NCBI GenBank assembly: GCA_023512255.1
Contig: JAILZY010000001.1
Location: forward strand, 1-64,000
Source: a bacterium
GTDB lineage: Bacteria; SZUA-182; DTGQ01
Direction: 5' to 3'
Length of the DNA stretch: 64,000 bases
Shown: positions 39,106 through 48,500 of the stretch, piece by piece
How positions within the stretch are numbered: position 1 is the first letter of the stretch
How the letters are laid out: each line of letters opens with the position of its first letter
The notes under the pieces: generated by a model
Databases searched by the model: none
Seen by the model: only the letters and a program-made list of their open reading frames with translations
What the model was told of the DNA's origin: nothing
Made by a program: the position numbers and the translations under genes

Positions 39106-39207
39106 TTTTTGCAAGAGACAGAAAAACAGGGTAAGGGAGATTTTTTTCACCTCTTCATAAACGAGAGCTATTCTCTCTTGAGCTCTTCTCTAATCTCAAT
39201 TTTATTA

Positions 39208-39328
39208 CTATACTTTTGCACTTTTTCATCGAACCCTCTATTTTACAACCCTCGATTTTACCAGGTTTGGTATGAAAGATAACTTTCAAGAAATTTCGAG
39301 GCATAGAGAGATTTCTGCAAAAGTGTAG
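39208..39328. repeat. Repeat family R1, copy D (most complete, 121 bp, terminal inverted repeats)
   Basis: Starts CTATACTTTTGCA and ends TGCAAAAGTGTAG. Confidence 0.8.
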
Positions 39329-39358
39329 AATTTTTTAACTAAAAATTTAAAACATCAC

Positions 39359-41056
39359 CTACATCCAATACCAGCAGCAGGGATATAGGTACCATAAGGG
39401 GAAATAGTAGTATCCTGGATATTGAATAGTCGACAGCCAAAGCAGATATTGAGGGCATCCCGAAAATTCAAACTCAAGGGGAAGTTCAGACTCAAGGGAT
39501 AAGTATTCACTTTGCACCTTGCTCGGAGCGTCTAACTCGGTTGTAACATCTAAAAAGATAGGGCCATGGAAAGTACTAATACCAGTACTATCAACCTCTT
39601 CCAGTTGATAGTAATATCTAGTCGCAGGAGATACCATATTATCAAGGTAAGAATACTCAGCAGCTAACGACGATCCTCCTTCAGCCCCTATGGGAACAGG
39701 ATTAATTTTGACATATTCTCCGCCATCTTCCTGAGCACGCCAGAGATTAAACCCTGCCGTATTGATTTCACTCAAGGTGGTCCAGGTGATAACTACAGCA
39801 CTTCCCTGCAGCGCGGCTGAGAATTGATCCAAGGTGATCAAGGTAGGCTCTGGCTTATATTCATAGGCTCCCATGTCCCATTCGGCCTCACCATCCCCAT
39901 CTCCCTCCTGGGGTCTTATGATACCATCCTTGTCATTGCCTGGCGCTCCCATATGGGTACCAGCATCAATACATGGAGAGCCAACCCGAAGATGAAAATC
40001 CCCTGAGCCAGGATCAACAAACAGGGGATCAGCATTAATATTACCCGTACCAAAATAGCCATCTTTGATATCACAGTAGGTGACCTCACTGTCTTGGGCT
40101 ACACTGATCTCCACATTTAGATCACTATTATTTCCATAAATAATGCAGTTGGTTACCTTTATAGAATCATTTTTCTCATTATTGCAAAAAATTCCACCGG
40201 CGTAGATTTTGCCTGGTTGGGTTGAATTTCCCGAAAGCGTACAATTGATAACTTGCGGAGGTTGCGCCTTTACATTCTGAGAAGCATAGATTCCCCCGCC
40301 ATTCCAGGAAGCTGTATTTCCAATAATAAGGCAATTAACTATCATTGGCCTGCAGGCTGAAAGGCTAGCAATTCCTCCGCCACACATAGCCTGATTTTCT
40401 GCAATAGTACATCGCTCGATCTTTGGTGAAGAATTATTGAAGCAATAGATTCCTCCTCCATACCCATCGGAAGCCCTATTTCCTGTGATCGTGCATTTTG
40501 TAATTGTTGGGGAACTGTTCTTGAAACAGTAAATTCCTCCACCGCCACTTGTAGCCTCGGTTACATTTTGCGTGATAATACAATTGGCGATCCTCGGCGA
40601 AGAATTATTGGTACACATGATTCCCCCGGCACCATTTTTACTGCGGCCGCCGGTCAAGGTAAACCCTTCAAGGGCAGGACCTGTTCCTCCACCATAAAAA
40701 GTAACTACTGAACTTACACCTCCTCCATTGATTATGGTCTTCTTAACTACCTGTGGATCATCCGGATTAGTACTTTTTACAGTAATGGCCTTAGCAGGAT
40801 GGCCAAAATTGATATTTTCCTGATATGTTCCCTCAGCGACAATAATTTCATCTCCAGGACTAGCCGCCTCAATAGCTGCCTGAATAGTAGAATAATCATC
40901 AGGTACCTTGATTACTCCTGCAATTGCTCCAGATACATGAAATGAAATTATGGCTGCTACAGCTACCAATCCTAAAACCCGGTTGAAAATAAGTTTCAGA
41001 AAACCTTTCATTTCTTTCTTCCTCCTTTGGCCATCGGTTAAGTTTAGCATTTCCAT
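39359..41056 (-). CDS. Secreted right-handed parallel beta-helix protein
   Basis: IKVPDDYSTIQAAIEAASPGDEIIVAEGTYQENINF; repeated NCIITQN/KCTITGNRAS-type rungs. Confidence 0.8.
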   Translation of the reverse strand: MEMLNLTDGQRRKKEMKGFLKLIFNRVLGLVAVAAIISFHVSGAIAGVIKVPDDYSTIQAAIEAASPGDEIIVAEGTYQENINFGHPAKAITVKSTNPDDPQVVKKTIINGGGVSSVVTFYGGGTGPALEGFTLTGGRSKNGAGGIMCTNNSSPRIANCIITQNVTEATSGGGGIYCFKNSSPTITKCTITGNRASDGYGGGIYCFNNSSPKIERCTIAENQAMCGGGIASLSACRPMIVNCLIIGNTASWNGGGIYASQNVKAQPPQVINCTLSGNSTQPGKIYAGGIFCNNEKNDSIKVTNCIIYGNNSDLNVEISVAQDSEVTYCDIKDGYFGTGNINADPLFVDPGSGDFHLRVGSPCIDAGTHMGAPGNDKDGIIRPQEGDGDGEAEWDMGAYEYKPEPTLITLDQFSAALQGSAVVITWTTLSEINTAGFNLWRAQEDGGEYVKINPVPIGAEGGSSLAAEYSYLDNMVSPATRYYYQLEEVDSTGISTFHGPIFLDVTTELDAPSKVQSEYLSLESELPLEFEFSGCPQYLLWLSTIQYPGYYYFPLWYLYPCCWYWM

Positions 41057-41156
41057 GCTGTTTAAGACTATTCCATCGCCATTTTCCCCCCCATCAGATT
41101 TTTAACCTCCGGTTACGTTTACCTCCAGTTAAGTTTACTTCTAAACTCTTAAACTC

Positions 41157-41474
41157 TTACTTTTCTATCATGCCCTGGATCTCAAAATCATGAATTATAC
41201 CTTGAATATCCCGCTCAATCGAGATTGCCCCCCTCTCTCTCTCCTCTACGGAAAGAGAATACAGGTCAGCAATAGCAGCCACCATATCGCCAATAGAATG
41301 CTGACCATCACAGAGTTGCCAAACCAAGAGAGCGGCTTTATTGAGAATATGCACCTGCCTTGTCTCTGGATTGTACAAAATGGCTTCTCCATCAAGATCT
41401 CGAGCCATAATCGCCCCCTTACGGCAGGGTGCCTTTCTCTCTACCTCATAACTTCCCTTGTCTTGTCTAATCAT
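41157..41474 (-). CDS. PqqD-family protein (RiPP recognition element)
   Basis: DLDGEAILYNPETRQVHILNKAALLVWQLCDGQHSIGDMVAAI. Confidence 0.85.
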   Translation of the reverse strand: MIRQDKGSYEVERKAPCRKGAIMARDLDGEAILYNPETRQVHILNKAALLVWQLCDGQHSIGDMVAAIADLYSLSVEERERGAISIERDIQGIIHDFEIQGMIEK

Positions 41475-41666
41475 TTACCAGACCCTCTTTTCTATGATCT
41501 TTTCTTTCTATGCTTGATCATACTAGATTTATCATTAATCCTCGCGCTGTTTCCTGCTCCTCGACCCTGTTTTTCTGGTGCTGCCTTTCCCTCCTTCCCT
41601 TTGATTATTGTTATCATCCTTCACTATTTTTCTGCGCAGCCCATCTCTTCGTCCCTATCTTTCCTT

Positions 41667-42953
41667 TTAATTTTTACAGGTAATTTTTACAGGCCCCCGA
41701 TCCTCATTCACCAGATCAAATATTAAATCAGCCATCTTCTCAAGCCTGCCCGGAATAATGCGATAGCAATCTACTCCCTTGATGATCTGGCCAAGCTCAA
41801 GCAACATTGAAGCCACACCACTATTAGCCTCCCTCAATACAGGGGATCTCCAACCACCCCGAAAGCTTCTGACAAGCTCTCTGATAGCCGTCGATTTTGA
41901 AATTCTCTCAAGACAAGGGTTTTGAGAGTAATCAACCGCCGCCTGCCCATCTCGAGCAATATTAACTAATGCTACCCGATATTTTTGGCAAAGCTCTTCT
42001 ATTGCTGGCAAAAGAAAGTGTCCCCGCCTTCCAATAAGCCTAAAAGTGGGAAAAGGAGTTTCAGCATATAGGCTACATTTTTCTACTCCAGGGAGAGCTC
42101 GAATCTCATTTATCATTCTCTCTTCAAACTGGTCTACGCTGAAGTAGAAAAATTTTTTATCCTCTGTCGACAAATCCTCTAGCCTACTTCCTTCCTCATC
42201 CACAAAGCTTTCCTGTCTAGGAGAAGACCCTGCCGGCTGATAGGACAAACAGAGCAAAAATCTTAACCGGCAGGGTTTGGCTATTTTAGCCTCAGGGATA
42301 TCCACAAGATTCAGCCATATCTTTCTTCCACCCAAAATTTCACCCCCCGAGTTAGTATCAACCTGGTGAAAAAAATCTTTAAATAATTCCACCGCACTCC
42401 GACGCAAGCTAAGAGCCCTATGGACGGAAGATATGCACCTGTCCTGACGATTAATGCAAGTCATGTCATCGGTTAAAAAGTGAAATCCCCGCCTGACCAG
42501 CTCTAAAGTTAAGGTACTTTTCCCTTGGCCTGAGACACCCAGGATCATGATTCCCTGATCCTGCCAAGATAGAGCAGCCGCATGGAAGATAAGATGTGAT
42601 TGGATGCTGGCAACTATAGAATTGGTAATAATCGAATAAGCATAGCTTGGCAAAAGGTGAGTAACTGGACAGGGATAGATCCTCTCTTTTGTCCAGATGA
42701 AAGGCTTTTCCCAAATCTTTGGCTCGTCAATTACATAATATGATGCTCCATCCTGTGCTTCCAAGCCCTGAGGATCATCATTTTTTTCTTCAAAAGCTCG
42801 TAAATAAAAATCAGGATCGGGATACATCTTCTGAAAGTAGATCAATACCTCAGGCCGATTCGTGCCCACAGTAAAAATCGTATCGAGAAATCGGAAGGTA
42901 TGCTTGAACCGAGCCGTAGTGGCTACTGATGTTGGATCAACGAAGTCAACCAC
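41667..42953 (-). CDS. HPr kinase-like (HprK-related) P-loop protein
   Basis: LIFHAAALSWQDQGIMILGVSGQGKSTLTLELVRRGFHFLTDDMTCI. Confidence 0.8.
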   Translation of the reverse strand: MVDFVDPTSVATTARFKHTFRFLDTIFTVGTNRPEVLIYFQKMYPDPDFYLRAFEEKNDDPQGLEAQDGASYYVIDEPKIWEKPFIWTKERIYPCPVTHLLPSYAYSIITNSIVASIQSHLIFHAAALSWQDQGIMILGVSGQGKSTLTLELVRRGFHFLTDDMTCINRQDRCISSVHRALSLRRSAVELFKDFFHQVDTNSGGEILGGRKIWLNLVDIPEAKIAKPCRLRFLLCLSYQPAGSSPRQESFVDEEGSRLEDLSTEDKKFFYFSVDQFEERMINEIRALPGVEKCSLYAETPFPTFRLIGRRGHFLLPAIEELCQKYRVALVNIARDGQAAVDYSQNPCLERISKSTAIRELVRSFRGGWRSPVLREANSGVASMLLELGQIIKGVDCYRIIPGRLEKMADLIFDLVNEDRGPVKITCKN

Positions 42954-44343
42954 TTATAGCCACCTCACTTTTCTCTCCTGATATGCCAGAAAAGGAGAAA
43001 GACTTTTTAGCTGCCAAGCTAAAAATCATTTGCGGATAAAGCTTTTTCCTCACTGCACACAGATCATCAACCGCCTGAAAGGTACCTCTCAAAAGATATA
43101 CATTCCCAGGACACCCTCCCTGACAGAAATTTTTCCACACACACTCTTGACACTCAGGAATAGTGATTTTGCGAGCAAGAAAAATTTCCCACATTCTCTC
43201 CATGAGCGGTGACTCAAGGGCTTGGGGCAAAGACATCTCCTTGATATTGCCAATCCTAAATGGCGGCTCCATAAGCAGCGAACAGGGATATATATCTCCA
43301 CGGTGATCAATAATCAGTATTTGCCCTATCTGACACCATAAAGCCTGATCAGGAGGATGCTGAAGCACAAATCCCTGAAAACCAGGACTGATACGCAATT
43401 TGGGAAATTCCTCAGCAGCCTGCTGACACATATAGCTGTAAAATTCAGCATACTCTTGACTGGATGGGGCCAGCTCATCCCAGGATGAGCTGGCCATACC
43501 CATATTCTGCAAGGGAATAAATCGTATCTTAAACACCCCTATCTCACTGGCTAACTTAAGCAGAGCCCGAACATCTTTAAGATTATTTCTGCTGACAGTA
43601 ACACAAAAGCTGATCCTCTCCTGCATTCCTAACTTAACCAGAAGCTCAACCGCTCTCATGGCCCTGGAAAAAGCACCATCTCCCCGCATATAATCATGAA
43701 TACTCTCCCTGGAGCCATCCAGACTAATCTGGATCATTAGCCCCAGATCAGCCAGAAATCGAGCCACTCTCTCAGTAATAAGAGTTGCATTCGTCGCCAA
43801 ACTGGTTTTAACCCTCCTAGCCGCATAGGCGAGAATCTCAAGACAATCCTCCCGAAGAAGTGGCTCCCCTCCTGTTATACTTAGTGATCCAGCCCCTGCC
43901 TCTTCAACCCGGTCAATGATTCTAAATATCTCCTCGGTAGTAAAATTGCTATCTCTCCTTAAGCCATCAGTTATAGCGCAATGCCGACAGTGCAGATTAC
44001 AATTTTCAGTAATGTATACATCTACCTTTTTCAAAGTAAACTTTCTAACGCAGGACTCTTCTACTGACTGGGCTGGATTTGCAGCCAGGAAGCCATACTT
44101 TAGAAGTTGATCAATAAAAGCCTGGATATCTGAAACCACTCTTTGAAAAGACAGGCCATATCCCTGACTCACAATCTGAGCAATTTGCCCTACACTATGA
44201 TGGCTATCACAGAGAGAATGAGTTTTATATCCAACCTCATTGATTACCATCCAGGCGGGTTTGTCCTTATGCAATAAAAGATATCGCCCTCCATTGTCAT
44301 CACTAATACTGATTGCTCTACTTACTGGCTTAAGATCAAGCAC
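42946..44343 (-). CDS. Radical SAM/SPASM protein with N-terminal PqqD-like domain
   Basis: ITENCNLHCRHCAI (CxxxCxxC); SITGGEPLLRED; C-terminal Cys-rich SPASM CQECVWKNFCQGGCPGNVYL; N-terminal PAWMVINEVGYKTHSLCDSHHSVGQIAQ. Confidence 0.9.
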   Translation of the reverse strand: MLDLKPVSRAISISDDNGGRYLLLHKDKPAWMVINEVGYKTHSLCDSHHSVGQIAQIVSQGYGLSFQRVVSDIQAFIDQLLKYGFLAANPAQSVEESCVRKFTLKKVDVYITENCNLHCRHCAITDGLRRDSNFTTEEIFRIIDRVEEAGAGSLSITGGEPLLREDCLEILAYAARRVKTSLATNATLITERVARFLADLGLMIQISLDGSRESIHDYMRGDGAFSRAMRAVELLVKLGMQERISFCVTVSRNNLKDVRALLKLASEIGVFKIRFIPLQNMGMASSSWDELAPSSQEYAEFYSYMCQQAAEEFPKLRISPGFQGFVLQHPPDQALWCQIGQILIIDHRGDIYPCSLLMEPPFRIGNIKEMSLPQALESPLMERMWEIFLARKITIPECQECVWKNFCQGGCPGNVYLLRGTFQAVDDLCAVRKKLYPQMIFSLAAKKSFSFSGISGEKSEVAISG

Positions 44344-44399
44344 TTACCATTATCCTTATGTAACCACTCGATAGTAACCACCCAAGGTTGTTTTCTTGA

Positions 44400-44585
44400 G
44401 GTGATTTTCTCGCTAACTGGTTCTTCTCGCCAACTGCGAGAGCAAGATCCAATTACCCAATCAATTGTATATAGGCTAATTGCTAATGTATGTAGGCTAA
44501 TTGCCTAATCAATTGTAAGGGCGGACACAAGAGATCCGCCCAACTTGCGCATTCTGTTAGCGAGAGAACCGCTACATACCTATCA
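44400..44585. repeat. Repeat family R2, copy 3
   Basis: TTCTCGCTAACTGG...AGATCCAATTACCCAATCAATTGTA...AATTGTAAGGGCGGACACAAGAGATCCGCCCAACTTGCGCATTCTGTTAGCGAGAGAACC. Confidence 0.75.
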
Positions 44586-44801
44586 TCTAAAAAGCTCTTG
44601 GTTTTACGATACCTTTTGAGCTATTACCAAAAATATCAATAACTATTATCAATCACTCTCCACCTGAGCCATCCTCATTACCACAAAAACTCAGAATCCA
44701 TTGATATCAAAGCCTTTGGATTCTTTGGACAGAATAACAAAAAGTGAAAAATATAGCTAACTCAAGGTATGTAGTTAATAGTTAAATTATCATCCCACAG
44801 T

Positions 44802-44975
44802 CTACCCAGAACAGGACATCACAGCCCCCTGAAAACCACTGCAGGCCTGAATCGCCATGCCCTCCATCTCTTCAATCAGCTCCTCCTCAGAGTAGCTAAT
44901 CATACGCGGTGGTTCATACCCAGATAAAGGTTGATTTTGAATATCACTCTGTTTTCTTTGTTCTTCGGCTTTCAT
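44802..44975 (-). CDS. Putative RiPP precursor peptide, 57 aa (not in supplied ORF track)
   Basis: Codon-by-codon reading: MKAEEQRKQSDIQNQPLSGYEPPRMISYSEEELIEEMEGMAIQACSGFQGAVMSCSG*; AAGGAGGA SD 6 nt from ATG; directly upstream of the rSAM/SPASM operon. Confidence 0.8.
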   Translation of the reverse strand: MKAEEQRKQSDIQNQPLSGYEPPRMISYSEEELIEEMEGMAIQACSGFQGAVMSCSG

Positions 44976-45065
44976 AAATTTGTCCTCCTTTCGCCTTATT
45001 CAACTTATTCTTAAAAACGCTACGTGGTAAATCTTGGACCATATTTTATGACTATGTTTTAAATA

Positions 45066-45081
45066 AGCAATTAATATACCA
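45066..45081 (-). promoter_or_regulatory. Sigma-54 -24/-12 promoter for precursor operon
   Basis: Reverse complement TGGTATATTAATTGCT (GG-N10-GC), 91 nt upstream of the precursor ATG. Confidence 0.65.
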
Positions 45082-45268
45082 ACTTTAAAAATTTTTTATT
45101 TTATTTACGATATTTTAAACTACAGAGATTGTTAATGTTTTTTATTTTTAGATAATTAATACTACTTTATTGCTGATATCTACTTTTAAGCTTTATATAG
45201 CTTACTTATATTTATATTTAAATTTTAAATTTAAAATTTAAATATTTTATAACCAAATAACTACTAAA

Positions 45269-45307
45269 TATGAAATATATTGCATAGGCAATGAAATTAT
45301 TTTCATA
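45269..45307. promoter_or_regulatory. Tandem palindromic activator sites
   Basis: TATGAA-ATATAT-TGCATA (45269-45286) and AATGAA-ATTATT-TTCATA (45290-45307). Confidence 0.6.
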
Positions 45308-45567
45308 CACAACTCCTCAGGCTCATCTTCTGCTTTAGTATTCCCACAAGACATTAGCCTTATATCTACATTGTCCTTATATCTAATCTCTCTAAGCATC
45401 TAATCTCTCTCTAATCATTCAGTCCCAGCCAATATCTAATCATTTCGTCCCGCCCGCGAAAGCGGAAATCTTCGTGCTATCCTCATTGATCCTTGCTTCT
45501 GCTAAAAAGGACGCTTCGTTGTAGTATTATAAATACTCCTTTTAAAAAGTTAACCTTACTGGCTTCT

Positions 45568-48500
45568 TTACCGGCCTTCTTTGCTCCATGGGCCAGGACT
45601 CCAATTACGCCGAGCCTTGGCTATCCCAATACCATACCCACAGCCAGGCTCAATCTGATACCTCTCTCCGGCAGTCAGGCTAAAAAAAGAATAACTTTCC
45701 TGCCACTTCCCGCTTCTTTTCCCATAAGTTGCCACACTAAAGACAGAATCTGCCCCAAGTTCACGATGAAGATCATAAGAGGTATAATCCTCCAAAGGAG
45801 CAGGAAAACCTAATAGGTTGTAGCCTGCATCCAGGATATAGGAGGAATAAAAGGGAATGATGCAGGAGGAGACAAAGGATAGCGTCCGCTCAATGTCCCC
45901 ATCAGCATAGAGAACATAGCCCTGGCCGGGAACGATATCAAAATCTATCCCCTTGAGAGCCCCACCCGACCACACTCCCGTCTGCCACTTTTTATCAATC
46001 GAATCGTACTCCGAAATTTTCCTGACCCCAATTCCTTGACTCCTCAGCTTGACCAGCAAATCCTCTGCTCCTAGGGGAGGAAGTACACGGCCAGGCAAAC
46101 TAAAAAAATTAATTCCCGGCTTAATTATGATTCGAGCCTCTGCCGAGGCTTCATACTCTCCTTTCAGTCTTGTGGCCGGATCACCAAAGAGAAGGTAATT
46201 TTGAGCCATATCACCTGAAATTTGATGCCGTACATAGGTATTTATCCGAGCCAAAGTCGTACATACCCCAAGGATGTTATTCCCCTGCCTAAGTATCTGA
46301 TTGAGCAATTCTCTAGTTAAATTTTTTTGCTCGGTCGGATAACTAACACTAACCGGAGCCCAGCAGGCCAAAGCCCCCTTGTTTTCAGCCCGCAGCAGCT
46401 CTTCAGCCAGACAGCAATCCTGTTTGGGATGCGGGAAAAAGCCATTTAAACAGGTCAGCAAAATGATAAAACTTGGCCGACCGATATTTTCAAGCCTCTG
46501 CACATCGCTCAACTGAAAGAGCGTCGATTCCCATTTATCAACATTGCCATGACCACAGTAGACAGTAATCAGATGCCCATCGGAGAGCTGCCTTCTTATC
46601 TGCTCAGCCGCTAAGTCAACGTTCGGATAGCTGGCTGCATAGACCTTTTGGACCTCAAAATTTACCGGCCCAAAATCACGCGCCAGCTCATCAGTAATGG
46701 TTTGAAATTGTGGATCATCCTTGCCAGCCACCAAAAGAGCTCGCCGGTGCCAGGGCTGATTATTCTGCTGCTCATAGGAAATAATTTTTTCAACCATTGA
46801 CCGAACCTCAGATGGATTCCTAGCCGGCATACGGCCAAGAAACATATCCGGCAAGATATCCTCTCCACTAACGCAGACAAACCAATTGTCATTAGGGGTT
46901 TCGCCAATATCAGCGGTAAAATATAGATGAGTGGGAAGATAATTTGCTCTGCCAATCTTATAATTATCAAGATAATCCATATTTGCATCACCAACCAGTA
47001 AAACAAATAGAGGTGCCGGAGGAGCCCAGTTCTGAAAACAATACCTCAAAAAATCCTGAATAGCCTGGGGATCAGCAATCCCATAGGAAAACTCATCATA
47101 AATGTCATAAATATCTACTACCCTTACCCGCCACCCCTGAGCCTTTCGATAATCAGCCAGGGGCAAGATACTATCCCAAAAGTTTGGATGAGTTATTATC
47201 AAATAGTCCGCAGCATTATCAGTCGATCGCAAATCAACCTCTCTGTCCGACCTAACGAGGGCACCTGACTCAATAGACAGTGGCGACTGCTCAGCCGAAA
47301 TCCCCAAGACAGCATACCGCTTGCGGCCACTAACCGCGGCCGAAAACCTCACTCCATAGACCGAAGCTGCCTCAGCCTCAATCGAAATATTCCCTATTTT
47401 CATAATCCGCTCAGGATCAGTAATGTCAAAGACAGATATTTCCCTATCCGAAAATCCCCGAACATGAAACTCATACCTTCCCTCCCCTTGAATCGGAAAC
47501 AGCAACTTATGATTTTGAGCTACAAACATCCTTGGATAATCCAATTCAATCCAATTCACCAGCACCGTATCAATTGAGGCTCCAGTATCACCCACAGCTT
47601 TGATAGCCAGAGTATTATTTCCCTCCTGCAAAAGGGTGCTTGAAACCTGGATCTGACCAAGATACTCGCTCTGCCCATCCCAGGAAAAATCGCCTATTAC
47701 CGACCCGTTCAGGGTAATAATCAGATGGTGATCCGGTTTTGTAGTTGCAATATCCGTCTTCCCCTGGAAAAGAATTCTGACCGTAGCTGTTTTTTTGCCA
47801 GAAGAAAGGCTGTAAATAGAAAAGGAAAAATCTGCCGCTGAAGGCGCTGTCATCTGCCTCCAAAACCAGCGATCTTTATCCATGCCGCCAGGCAGCGTCT
47901 GCCAGTAAATGTTATTTTCTTCCAAGTGAAGATGGTCTATAAAATAATTCACCCCTTCACCTGAATAAGCCCCTCCCTTCTCCTGTTCCCCGATTCTCAT
48001 CCCCTCTCCTGTCTCCTTTTGCTCCAGCCAATAAATGTTTTTTTTGGTAAATCGGGAATTGATAGCCGTACCCCAAAAAATTATCCTATCCCCTGCGCTC
48101 AAATAACCATCCTCAGCACCAACGATGCTTATTGGTATCTCTCGCCCCTGATGATACATAGCAAGCTTGCGAGGAACTATCAAGTTAAGATCCCAGCCCG
48201 CGGCCTTAAGATCTGCCCCCAATATCCGATAGAGCCCCTCCTGCTCAATAGCAATTTTTAAGGGATGAAGCCCAACGGAGCCAGAAAGCCTCATCCTGCG
48301 CCTTGCTCTTGATTCCAAAGAGATCGATTCCAAAGAGGGAGATGGTGAAAGAGTGAATAGCTCTGGATGTTCCTTGACCAGCGAATAATTGATCAGAACA
48401 TTTTCCAAAAGCCTCTCAACTTCATGAATATTCTGATTTTCACTCATCTTCCCAGTCGAAAAAGTTGCTGGCAGACCCTTTGATGAACCAAAGGATAAGC

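Noticed and set aside
41190-41726. 178-aa + strand ORF over PqqD and the intergenic gap
   Set aside because: Opposes the PqqD frame, low-complexity Leu/Ser-rich product.
45493-45813. + strand ORF opposite the C25 gene's 3' end
   Set aside because: Antisense to a strong coding frame, no recognisable domain or RBS support.
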